The translations under genes and the position numbers were made by a program. Shown here piece by piece: positions 55,262-63,250 of a DNA stretch of 64,000 bases (its first letter is position 1; each line of letters opens with the position of its first letter). Where the stretch lies: contig NZ_PHUE01000001.1 of the NCBI RefSeq assembly GCF_002813295.1, positions 310,001-374,000 on the forward strand. The letters run 5' to 3'. Source of the stretch: Flavobacterium sp. 5. GTDB lineage: Bacteria > Bacteroidota > Bacteroidia > Flavobacteriales > Flavobacteriaceae. The notes below the pieces were generated by a model. It was not told where the DNA came from and searched no databases. It saw only the letters and a program-made list of their open reading frames with translations.

Positions 55262-55410
55262 ATTACAGCCACTAACAGCCGTTACAAGAGATTTGGGCAT
55301 TTGGCTGAATTTAAAAATGGTTTTGTATTTGGGAAATTTGTACATAATGGAAAAAACTCGCATCTTTAATCCCAAACCTCTTGTAGCGCCAGGACGTTAG
55401 CAGATAGCTT
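55262..55410 (+). other. attC20 (class 1)
   Basis: Ends cassette 20; junction G55396. Left arm AGCCACTAAC with ATTA extension; inner stem ACAAGAG/CTCTTGT. Confidence 0.9.
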
Positions 55411-55424
55411 TAAAAAAAATCAGA

Positions 55425-56513
55425 ATGAATCAAGAAAAATGGAATGAAATATGCTTTTTATTATCCGAAAATATACGAGATGGAATAAGCGAAAATGATT
55501 TTGAACAAAATGTAATACAAGCTTTAAGAGTTTTGGATTGGAAAGAATATTCAGGAGATTTACAAATTCGTCCCTCCTTTCCTATCGGAGCATCTAATAG
55601 AATAACACCAGATATTGTTATTAATTCCAATGAAAAAAGAAACTTATTTGTTATTGAAATCAAACAACCAAATTTACCGCTGAATACTAAATTTCAACAA
55701 CAGTTATTTTCTTATATGCGTCAACTAAAACTTAAATACGGCGTTTTGGTTGGTAAGGTAATTCAAATATTCTATGATGGAGACTTAACAGAACACGAAG
55801 AACCAGTTTTACTCGAAACTATTGATTTTGAAAGAGATAGTCAAAAAGGACAGAAATTTGTTGAACTCTTCAATAAATCGAATTTTAGTTATAATTTATT
55901 AGACACATTTACAGAAAATTCACTTAACAAAATCAACAGAAGAAACGAGCAAAAAATATTATCTCAAAAAATATTATCACCAGAATACGAATTAAAAGTT
56001 TTGCAATTAATTAAACAAGATTTTTTATCTGAATATGATGGAGAAATAATTGATAATGTACTCCAAACATTATCCGTAAATATTTCAACGAAAAACTACA
56101 CTGAAATTGAAACAATAAAAATTAAAGATAACACATCAGAACAATCTCAAATTAAAAACGAAAGAGACAAAACAAAATATATCATCAATGAAACAGGATT
56201 AAAACTACCTAAAAATAAATTTGTTTTAGAATTTGTTAGAACATATATAAAAGAAAAACCAATGGATTTTAACAGCCTTAAAAATATTTTTAGGGATGAA
56301 TATCAAGGTTCAACCGGAGTAATTAATCAACTTGATTTTGTAGAAACAAAATTTGCAAATAAATCAAATAAAAGACATTTTACAGGAAGCGAAAATATTT
56401 TGATAAGTAGTGATAATATTAAGTTTGTAGTTTCTACGGAATGGGGAAAGGGAAATATTGACAATATTGTTAATTTGGCGAGGAAAGAAGGCTTTAAAAT
56501 TGATGAAGTGTAA
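55425..56513 (+). CDS. Cassette 21: HsdR-N-like / PD-(D/E)XK nuclease-type protein
   Basis: 362 aa. Residues 45-110 (LQIRPSFPIGASNRITPDIVIN ... FVIEIKQPN) carry the PD...EIK core of the type I restriction HsdR N-terminal/DUF4268-like nuclease family, followed by FQQQLFSYMRQLKLKYGVLVG. The C-terminal part (about 245-362) is helical, then an EWGKGNI segment. A stand-alone nuclease without helicase suggests a defence or DNA-repair role. Cytosolic. Starts 28 bp after the junction. Confidence 0.75.
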   Translation: MNQEKWNEICFLLSENIRDGISENDFEQNVIQALRVLDWKEYSGDLQIRPSFPIGASNRITPDIVINSNEKRNLFVIEIKQPNLPLNTKFQQQLFSYMRQLKLKYGVLVGKVIQIFYDGDLTEHEEPVLLETIDFERDSQKGQKFVELFNKSNFSYNLLDTFTENSLNKINRRNEQKILSQKILSPEYELKVLQLIKQDFLSEYDGEIIDNVLQTLSVNISTKNYTEIETIKIKDNTSEQSQIKNERDKTKYIINETGLKLPKNKFVLEFVRTYIKEKPMDFNSLKNIFRDEYQGSTGVINQLDFVETKFANKSNKRHFTGSENILISSDNIKFVVSTEWGKGNIDNIVNLARKEGFKIDEV

Positions 56514-56534
56514 AAACTAAAACAAAACGTGAAA

Positions 56535-56683
56535 AAGCCATCTGCTAACAGCCGTTACAAGAGATTTGGGCATTAGGCTGAATTTAGAAATGGTTTTGTA
56601 CTTGGAAAATTTGTGTATAATGGAAAAAACTCGCATCTTTAATCCCAAACCTCTTGTAGCGCCAGGACGTTAGTTGCAATATT
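56535..56683 (+). other. attC21 (class 1)
   Basis: Ends cassette 21; junction G56669. Left arm ATCTGCTAAC with AAGC extension; inner stem ACAAGAG/CTCTTGT. Confidence 0.9.
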
Positions 56684-56701
56684 ACCGCGAAAATCGAAAA
56701 A

Positions 56702-57310
56702 ATGGAATATAATTACATATTAGAAAAATCAAATAAAAAAGAGAATTCAAATTTAAAAACAATAATCTTAACTGCTGTAATTACAACATTTTTAACAGCT
56801 ATAACTCAATTTTTTTTAGAAAAAAATCACTTATCTAACGAGCAAGATTATTGGAAAAAAAGATATAATATTGAACAAGTAAAAGATGTAAACAATGTTA
56901 GATTTAATCTTATAAAAGAAATAAGCGAAGGTATTCTTCAATTAGAATTTCAAGCTAAAGAAATAAAAATTCAGAATGCATTTGTGAAATATTCAAATTC
57001 AAAAGAAGAGATAGAAAAGTTATCCAAACTAACTATAAATTATCAGAAAGATTTATACAGAATAACTTCAAAAATGGAAATTGCTTCTATATATTTTGAT
57101 AAAGATGTTGACAAATTATTATCAAACCTTGGAAATGCTTTAACAGAGAATTACGAACATAATTACATTAAAAGTTCAATACAAGGACCACATTTGCCAG
57201 AATTTGATTTAGACTTTAATACAATTGAAAAACTTCCAAAAATTAAAAAACAAGCATTTGAAGAAATGCTGAAAAATATGCAAAAAGATTTAGACGAAAA
57301 CAGTAAATAA
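56702..57310 (+). CDS. Cassette 22: hypothetical membrane-anchored coiled-coil protein
   Basis: 202 aa. A short cytosolic N-terminus, one hydrophobic helix (about 20-37, LKTIILTAVITTFLTAITQF) and a long helical, charged remainder (EQVKDVNNVRFNLIKEISEGILQLEFQAKEIKIQNAFVKY...), probably coiled coil. No family recognised. The stop codon touches attC22. Confidence 0.7.
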   Translation: MEYNYILEKSNKKENSNLKTIILTAVITTFLTAITQFFLEKNHLSNEQDYWKKRYNIEQVKDVNNVRFNLIKEISEGILQLEFQAKEIKIQNAFVKYSNSKEEIEKLSKLTINYQKDLYRITSKMEIASIYFDKDVDKLLSNLGNALTENYEHNYIKSSIQGPHLPEFDLDFNTIEKLPKIKKQAFEEMLKNMQKDLDENSK

Positions 57311-57458
57311 ATACTGCAACTAACAGCCGTTACAAGATACTTGGGCATTTGGCTGAATTTAAAGATGGTTTTGTACTTGAAAAATTTGTGCATAATGGAA
57401 AAAACTCGCATCTTTAATCCCAAGCATCTTGTAGCGCCAGGACGTTACCTGCCATTTT
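57310..57458 (+). other. attC22 (class 1)
   Basis: Ends cassette 22; junction G57444. Left arm TGCAACTAAC; inner stem ACAAGAT-A-CTTGGG / CCCAAG-C-ATCTTGT, fully compensated. Confidence 0.9.
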
Positions 57459-57483
57459 AAAAACCAAGATAAAACATACAAAA

Positions 57484-57515
57484 TTTGTATTTATGAAACA
57501 ACTTTCATACTTTTG
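57484..57515 (+). promoter_or_regulatory. Cassette 23 promoter
   Basis: TTTG (57484-57487) and TACTTTTG (57508-57515) separated by 20 bp match the Bacteroidota primary sigma consensus TTTG / TAnnTTTG. It lies 40 bp inside the cassette and upstream of the MarR-GNAT start, showing that this cassette carries its own promoter. Confidence 0.75.
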
Positions 57516-57542
57516 CGAAAGGACTTTTATAAATTAAATACA

Positions 57543-58502
57543 ATGACAGACAAAATAATCAAACTTGGATACCTTGCAGGTGCGACAAGGTTTAGAAGAA
57601 TAAGTGAGAAACTTTACGTTGACGGAGATAAAATATACAAAGAAAACAATATTGACTTTAAAGCGAGTTGGTTCTCTGTATTCTACATTTTAGCCACCGC
57701 AGAAAACCCAAAAACTGTTTTAGAACTTTCGGACGAAATTGGTTTCACTCACATTACGATAAAAAATGTAGTTCGTGAATTGGAAACAAACGGACTTGTA
57801 ATTATTGAAATTCATCCAACAGATAAGCGTTCGAAACACATTACACTTTCTAAAAAAGGGCAGGAATTATTTGAACAATTGCAAAAAGTATGGCTTCCTT
57901 TTGCCGACACTTTAAAAAATTTACTTGATAGTGGACATCCAGATTTTTTAAATATCATCAATCGTATTGATAAGGAAATTTCTAAAAATCCTATTCACGA
58001 AAAGATGAAAACAATTGATTTGTCGCAACAAATTCAAGTGTTAGATTACAAACCATCTTTCAAACATCATTTCATCGAATTGGTTGAACCTTGGTTATCG
58101 GGTGTTTTGAACGGAACATTAGAAAAAGAAGATGAGTTTACGGTTTATAATCCAGACCAAGCTTATGTTTTAAACGGCGGTTTTGTATTTTTTGCAATGC
58201 AAGGTGATATCTGTTTGGGAACTGTTGCTCTAAAACGTTTAGACGAAAATACCTTTGAATTTGCTAAACTTTTCATCAATCCCGAAGCGAGAAAATTAGG
58301 CATTGCCACCAAATTAATTGAAAGATGCATTTCCCGTTGCAAAGAAAACCGAGCAACAGAATTATGGTTACAAACTACAATGCGAATGCCTGAAGCTCAC
58401 AAATTATACTACAAATTTGGTTTTGTAGACCGTGAAGCACCAATACAAATGGATGTTTTACAACGAACTGAAAAAATAATGGTAATGAATTTAATAGATT
58501 AG
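57543..58502 (+). CDS. Cassette 23: MarR-type HTH fused to GNAT acetyltransferase
   Basis: 319 aa. Start at 57543 (MTDKIIKLGYLAGATRFRRI), because an upstream in-frame start at 57513 falls in the promoter. The N-terminal winged helix (about 30-130: SWFSVFYILATAENPKTVLELSDEIGFTHITIKNVVRELETNGLV) is MarR-like. The C-terminal GNAT domain (about 170-319) has LFINPEARKLGIATKLIERCI and MRMPEAHKLYYKFGFVDRE. First gene of a three-gene operon (4 and 3 bp gaps). It may sense or modify the substrate of the downstream enzymes. Confidence 0.88.
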   Translation: MTDKIIKLGYLAGATRFRRISEKLYVDGDKIYKENNIDFKASWFSVFYILATAENPKTVLELSDEIGFTHITIKNVVRELETNGLVIIEIHPTDKRSKHITLSKKGQELFEQLQKVWLPFADTLKNLLDSGHPDFLNIINRIDKEISKNPIHEKMKTIDLSQQIQVLDYKPSFKHHFIELVEPWLSGVLNGTLEKEDEFTVYNPDQAYVLNGGFVFFAMQGDICLGTVALKRLDENTFEFAKLFINPEARKLGIATKLIERCISRCKENRATELWLQTTMRMPEAHKLYYKFGFVDREAPIQMDVLQRTEKIMVMNLID

Positions 58503-58506
58503 AAAA

Positions 58507-59538
58507 ATGTACAATTTTAAAAATGATTATTCTGTTGGAGCACATCCTAACATTTTAAATAAATTAATAGAAACTAATCTTGTCCCTCAATTAGGTTATG
58601 GAGACGACGAATATAATACAGAAGCGAAGCAAATTTTAAAGAAAAAAATTAGCAATCCAAAAGCAGAAATTTTCTTTTTATCGGGTGGAACTCAAACCAA
58701 TTTGATTGCAATTTCTTTTTTATTACGTGTTCACGAAGCTGTAATTAGTGCAAAAACAGGACATATTTCAGCCAACGAAACTGGAGCAATTGAAGCAACC
58801 GGACATAAAGTAATTGCTGTAGAAACGAGCAATGGAAAACTAAAACCAGCCGACATACAAACTACTTTAGACGAATATGGATTGAAACCACACGTTGTAA
58901 AACCTAGATTAGTTTATATTTCCAACTCTACAGAAATTGGTACGATTTATACAAAAACGGAATTGGAAAGTCTTTATATTTTTTGCCAACAACATAACTT
59001 ACTACTTTATTTAGATGGTGCAAGATTAGGACACGCTTTAATGGCTGAAAATAGCGATTTAAGTTTGTCTGATATTTCAAAATTGACAGACGTATTTTAT
59101 ATTGGAGCTACAAAAAATGGTGCGCTATTGGGTGAAGCAATCGTTTTTAACAAACCAGAAATGGCAACAGAATTTGAGTTTTCATTAAAACAAAAAGGTG
59201 CAATGTTGGCAAAAGGACGACTATTGGCTATTCAGTTTTTGGAACTTTTTAAAGATGATTTATATTTTTCTTTGGCAAAACACGCAAACGAAATGGCAAT
59301 GAAAATAGCAAATGCAATAAGTGAAAATGGATTTTCGTTTTTAACAAATTCGACTACAAACCAAATTTTCCCAATTTTACCAAATGAAATTATTGACGAA
59401 TTGAGCAAGAAATATTTATTTTATGTTTGGAAAAAAGTTGACGAAAACCAATCAGCAATAAGACTAATCACTTCTTGGGCGACAAATGAAAATGAAGTAA
59501 ACGAATTTATAAAAGACATCAACCAAACGAATAATTAG
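58507..59538 (+). CDS. Cassette 23: PLP-dependent threonine-aldolase-like / beta-eliminating lyase family enzyme
   Basis: 343 aa. Aldolase-type fold I PLP enzyme: FLSGGTQTNLIAISFLL, TGHISANETGAIEATGHKV, LLLYLDGARLGHALM with the PLP-ring Asp, and FYIGATKNGALLGEAIVF with the Schiff-base Lys. The family includes low-specificity L-threonine aldolase, splitting beta-hydroxy amino acids to glycine and an aldehyde. The middle gene of a compact operon. Substrate is not certain. Confidence 0.88.
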   Translation: MYNFKNDYSVGAHPNILNKLIETNLVPQLGYGDDEYNTEAKQILKKKISNPKAEIFFLSGGTQTNLIAISFLLRVHEAVISAKTGHISANETGAIEATGHKVIAVETSNGKLKPADIQTTLDEYGLKPHVVKPRLVYISNSTEIGTIYTKTELESLYIFCQQHNLLLYLDGARLGHALMAENSDLSLSDISKLTDVFYIGATKNGALLGEAIVFNKPEMATEFEFSLKQKGAMLAKGRLLAIQFLELFKDDLYFSLAKHANEMAMKIANAISENGFSFLTNSTTNQIFPILPNEIIDELSKKYLFYVWKKVDENQSAIRLITSWATNENEVNEFIKDINQTNN

Positions 59539-59541
59539 AAA

Positions 59542-60009
59542 ATGAGCCAAAATAAAATTGAAATTATTGCTTTTTCTAATGCTTTAAAAGAGCATATCAA
59601 AACGCTAAATTACGAATGGCTAGAAAAATATTTTAAGGTAGAAAAAAGTGATGCAATTTCGCTTGCCAATCCAAAAGAACAAATTATTGACAAAGGTGGA
59701 TTTATTTTCTACGCAAAATTAAACGACGAAATTGTAGGAACTTCTTCTTTGTTAAAAATGTCGGAAACGGTTTTTGAATTAGGAAAAATGGCAGTTTCAG
59801 AAAAAGCACAAGGATATAAAATAGGCACACTTTTGTTAGAATACTGTTTAAATTTCGCAAAAGAAAACGGAATAAAAACCGTTATACTTTACTCAAACAC
59901 ACAATTATTATCGGCAATTCATCTATACGAAAAATTTGGTTTCAAAGAAATTGAATTGGAAAACGGTTTGTACGAAAGAGCGAATATCAAGATGGAAAAA
60001 CAGCTTTAA
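59542..60009 (+). CDS. Cassette 23: GNAT acetyltransferase
   Basis: 155 aa. The acetyl-CoA site is seen as LGKMAVSEKAQGYKIGTLLLEYCLNFAKENG and the C-terminal part as LLSAIHLYEKFGFKEIELENGLYERANIKM. Starts 3 bp after the aldolase-like gene. Together with the upstream fused GNAT domain it makes two acetyltransferase domains in one cassette, suggesting acylation of an amino-acid-derived compound. Ends 1 bp before attC23. Confidence 0.88.
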   Translation: MSQNKIEIIAFSNALKEHIKTLNYEWLEKYFKVEKSDAISLANPKEQIIDKGGFIFYAKLNDEIVGTSSLLKMSETVFELGKMAVSEKAQGYKIGTLLLEYCLNFAKENGIKTVILYSNTQLLSAIHLYEKFGFKEIELENGLYERANIKMEKQL

Positions 60010-60010
60010 A

Positions 60011-60159
60011 AAAACGGCAGGTAACAGCCGTTACAAGAGATTTGGGCATTTGGCTGAATTTAAAAATGGTTTTGTACTTGGAAAATTTGTGCATAATGGA
60101 AAAAACTCGCATCTTTAATCCCAAACCTCTTGTAGCGCCAGGACGTTATGCGATAGCTA
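60011..60159 (+). other. attC23 (class 1)
   Basis: Ends cassette 23; junction G60145. Left arm GGCAGGTAAC with AAAA extension; the pair matches GTTACCTGCC at 57444. Inner stem ACAAGAG/CTCTTGT. Confidence 0.9.
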
Positions 60160-60680
60160 CAATGGAAAAAAAATACGCTGAAAAACAACATTTAAAGAAG
60201 AATTTTAGATATAAAATTAACGGTTTTTGAATTCAGATTTTGTTGCAATTGAAATGTGAAAACTTGAAAGTTGGAATCGAAATACGGAAACTTGAAAAGC
60301 AGAAACGTGAAAGTTGGAATCGAAATGCAGAAACTTGAAAAGCAGAAACTTGAAAGTTGGAATCGAAATACAAAAACTTGAAAAGCAGAAACTTGAAAGT
60401 TGAAATCGAAATACAGAAACTTGAAAAGCAGAAACTTGAAAGTTGAAATCGAAATACAGAAACTTGAAAAGTAGAAACTTGAAAGTTGGAATGTGAAAAT
60501 AAGAATGTGAAAAGTTCACGGTGGAAATTAAAATTTCCGTTAAAATAGCCATCGCATAACAGCCGTTACAAGAGATTTGGGCATTTGGCTGAATTTAAAA
60601 ATGGTTTTGTATTTGGAAAATTTGTGCATAATGGAAAAAATACGCATATTTAATCCCAAACCTCTTGTAGCGCCAAGACG
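60146..60680 (+). mobile_element. Cassette 24: purine-rich tandem-repeat cassette, no clear gene
   Basis: Diverged member of the cassette 8/12 group. Mini-frame at 60162-60230 encodes MEKKYAEKQHLKKNFRYKIN plus two residues. Regular GAAACTTGAAAGTTGAAATC / GAAATACAGAAACTTG repeats follow. The - strand is open for 111 codons by composition only. Confidence 0.85.
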
Positions 60681-60694
60681 TTATGCGTAATTGG
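60546..60694 (+). other. attC24 (class 1)
   Basis: Ends cassette 24; junction G60680. Left arm ATCGCATAAC with TAGC extension; inner stem ACAAGAG/CTCTTGT. Confidence 0.9.
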
Positions 60695-61203
60695 CAGTAG
60701 ACTACGGAGTTGCTTACACAATAAATTTTCGGGATATTTTTTTTGAGATTTTAGAAGAATAAAGCATTTAGGCTTCAAGTCTTTCGATTGGGAATCGTAG
60801 AAAGTTCACTTTCAATACGTTTGACAACGTACAAGACTTGGCTAAGTTATTAAAAATAAATGAGAAAGTCAATACTTACAAAAAGCATTTAATTTTACTA
60901 ACTTAAAAATCTCAAAAAAAACAGAGCCCAAAAACCCCTATTATTAACTTCGCCTAGCAGGCTTGCTAAGCGCAATAAATAATTGGTTTCATTGATTTGG
61001 TTTGTGGTGAAAGAAAAGATAAGAGTCGTCTATCCAACTCCGTTACAGGACAATAATTATAAATATAGTAACTACGCATAACAGCGGTTTTGCGAAATGC
61101 CTTCCGCTTCTTTGGATAAAATAGTACAAATTAAAAAATTTGGCTATTTTAGCATCAATTAGTGAAGCGGCGAAGAGAAGGCACTTCGCAAAGCCGCGTA
61201 ACG
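60681..61203 (+). mobile_element. Cassette 25: 523-bp cassette without gene, copy C
   Basis: Reads identical to cassettes 6 and 19 over 523 bp, including the class 3 attC. Confidence 0.85.
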
Positions 61204-61217
61204 TTAGTGGCAAGGCT
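61068..61217 (+). other. attC25 (class 3)
   Basis: Ends cassette 25; junction G61203. Same as attC6; the following cassette starts GTTAGTGGCA. Confidence 0.9.
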
Positions 61218-61265
61218 ACCGCAGAATCAGAAATTTAACCAAAAAACAAACCGAAACTAAAATAA

Positions 61266-61880
61266 ATGAATATAATATCTATCGTAATCTGCGTACTAAT
61301 TTTAGCAATTGCAATTTTTGCTCTTTATAGATTTATAATAGTAAAAAGACAAAACAACAAACTAAATAAAGAACGCTTTGAAAGAATTAAAGAACTTTAT
61401 GAAAAACTTGAAAGTGGACAAGAATTGTCAAAACAAACTGTTAAACCATACGCTGAAAACTTACTCACGAGAGAAACTACATTTAAACTTTTAGAAGAGC
61501 ATAATAAAATAAATTTATTTCCTGAAGAATATTTAACAATCATAAAAGGAGCTGAAAGCAGTTTGGCAAATTGGTTAGAATTCCCAACCGAACTTGATGC
61601 TTGTCCTGATGAAATTGAACATATTAAAAGAGTTACATTTGATTTTGACGGAGAAAATAATTTAGTTCATTATGAAGTTTTTAAGTACAATGTGAATGAA
61701 CCACATTGGGCTTCAAAAGACGGATGGTGTTTAGGAGTTGTTGGACCATATTTTGACGATAGTAAACCTTATGATTTTGCACAATCAACATTTAGTCGAG
61801 TTGACAGCAAATTTGAAAAAATAACTGCTGAAGAAGAGGCAAAATGGGTTCACGAAAATATTTCAATGCGAAGACGATAA
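61266..61880 (+). CDS. Cassette 26: hypothetical membrane-anchored protein
   Basis: 204 aa. An N-terminal helix (IISIVICVLILAIAIFALY, 3-21) anchors a cytosolic domain with a charged helical linker (30-90) and a compact C-terminal part (FPTELDACPDEIEHIKRVTFDFDGENNLVHYEVFKYN ... GWCLGVVGPYFDDSKPYDFAQSTFSRVD). The latter recalls uncharacterised effector or immunity-like proteins; no family claimed. ACCGCAGA motif at 61218-61225. Confidence 0.7.
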   Translation: MNIISIVICVLILAIAIFALYRFIIVKRQNNKLNKERFERIKELYEKLESGQELSKQTVKPYAENLLTRETTFKLLEEHNKINLFPEEYLTIIKGAESSLANWLEFPTELDACPDEIEHIKRVTFDFDGENNLVHYEVFKYNVNEPHWASKDGWCLGVVGPYFDDSKPYDFAQSTFSRVDSKFEKITAEEEAKWVHENISMRRR

Positions 61881-61882
61881 AA

Positions 61883-62031
61883 AGCCCAGCCACTAACAGC
61901 CGTTACAATATACTTGGGCATAAGGCTGAATTTAAAGATGGTTTTGTATTTGGAAAATTTGTGCATAATGGAAAAAACTCGCATCTTTAACCCCAAGCAT
62001 CTTGTAGCGCCAGGACGTTACAGGCAAGTTG
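61883..62031 (+). other. attC26 (class 1)
   Basis: Ends cassette 26; junction G62017. Left arm GCCACTAAC (9 of 10); inner stem as in attC14 (ACAATAT / ATCTTGT). Confidence 0.88.
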
Positions 62032-62226
62032 TGCCGAAAATACGCTGATGAAAACAATTAGAAAATACGAATTTGTTTCCGCAGAAAATTTCAAAGCAGA
62101 AACTTAACAATTGGAATTCATAAAGTGGAAGCGTGAAAGTTGAAATACATAAAGTGGAAGTTGAAATTTTACACTAAAAATTGAAAATTGAAGCGTGATT
62201 TTTTTTGCGCAGAAAGCATATTAAAA

Positions 62227-62583
62227 ATGAAAACATATAAATCAAAATTTTTAATCGTTTTAGCAGGTCTTCTAAGTTTTTCCTGTATGAATATTGATTG
62301 TGTTAAATTGTCTGAAAGCTACAAGGTTGTTGAATGTTTAATAATTGTTTCAGACTTACCCGATAATAAATCTGTATATAATTTCGAAATAAATGGAAGA
62401 AGTTTGAAAACAGGAAAAGATACAGTCTATGAAGAAGAAAACAGATGGTTTTGTAAATATTATAAAGAAATTGAAAAAGGAGATACTATTATTAAAAAGA
62501 AGGGGGAATTAATTTTTAATATCCATAAAAAAGATACAATTCTCAAATTTAATTGGGAGTGCGAGGGAAAAATTTACAATTAA
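62227..62583 (+). CDS. Cassette 27: hypothetical lipoprotein
   Basis: 118 aa from the start at 62227, which gives a lipoprotein signal (MKTYKSKFLIVLAGLLSFSC). An upstream in-frame ATG at 62188 lies in the repeat-bearing leader. The mature part is beta-rich (YKVVECLIIVSDLPDNKSVYNFEINGRSL ... GELIFNIHKKDTILKFNWECEG). The ~200-bp leader is shared with cassettes 10, 11, 16 and 17, making this a second coding member of the group. Confidence 0.7.
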   Translation: MKTYKSKFLIVLAGLLSFSCMNIDCVKLSESYKVVECLIIVSDLPDNKSVYNFEINGRSLKTGKDTVYEEENRWFCKYYKEIEKGDTIIKKKGELIFNIHKKDTILKFNWECEGKIYN

Positions 62584-62602
62584 AAACATAATTTCGGATA
62601 AA

Positions 62603-62741
62603 CAACCAGCCTGTAACAGCCGTTTGTCGTGATTGGGGTTTTAGTGGAATCAACGTTTTTATTCATATATTCGTTTAGCCGAAAATACTCGGCTTCGAAA
62701 TCCCCAACCACGACAAGCGCCAGAACGTTATGCGTAATTGG
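62603..62741 (+). other. attC27 (class 2)
   Basis: Ends cassette 27; junction G62727. Left arm GCCTGTAAC (9 of 10); inner stem GTCGTG/CACGAC. The loop TTCGTTTAGCCGAAAATACT is the best match to the relic at 21.5 kb. Confidence 0.9.
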
Positions 62742-63250
62742 CAGTAGACTACGGAGTTGCTTACACAATAAATTTTCGGGATATTTTTTTTGAGATTTTA
62801 GAAGAATAAAGCATTTAGGCTTCAAGTCTTTCGATTGGGAATCGTAGAAAGTTCACTTTCAATACGTTTGACAACGTACAAGACTTGGCTAAGTTATTAA
62901 AAATAAATGAGAAAGTCAATACTTACAAAAAGCATTTAATTTTACTAACTTAAAAATCTCAAAAAAAACAGAGCCCAAAAACCCCTATTATTAACTTCGC
63001 CTAGCAGGCTTGCTAAGCGCAATAAATAATTGGTTTCATTGATTTGGTTTGTGGTGAAAGAAAAGATAAGAGTCGTCTATCCAACTCCGTTACAGGACAA
63101 TAATTATAAATATAGTAACTACGCATAACAGCGGTTTTGCGAAATGCCTTCCGCTTCTTTGGATAAAATAGTACAAATTAAAAAATTTGGCTATTTTAGC
63201 ATCAATTAGTGAAGCGGCGAAGAGAAGGCACTTCGCAAAGCCGCGTAACG
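62728..63250 (+). mobile_element. Cassette 28: 523-bp cassette without gene, copy D
   Basis: Fourth copy, again reading identical over 523 bp, with class 3 attC. Confidence 0.85.
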
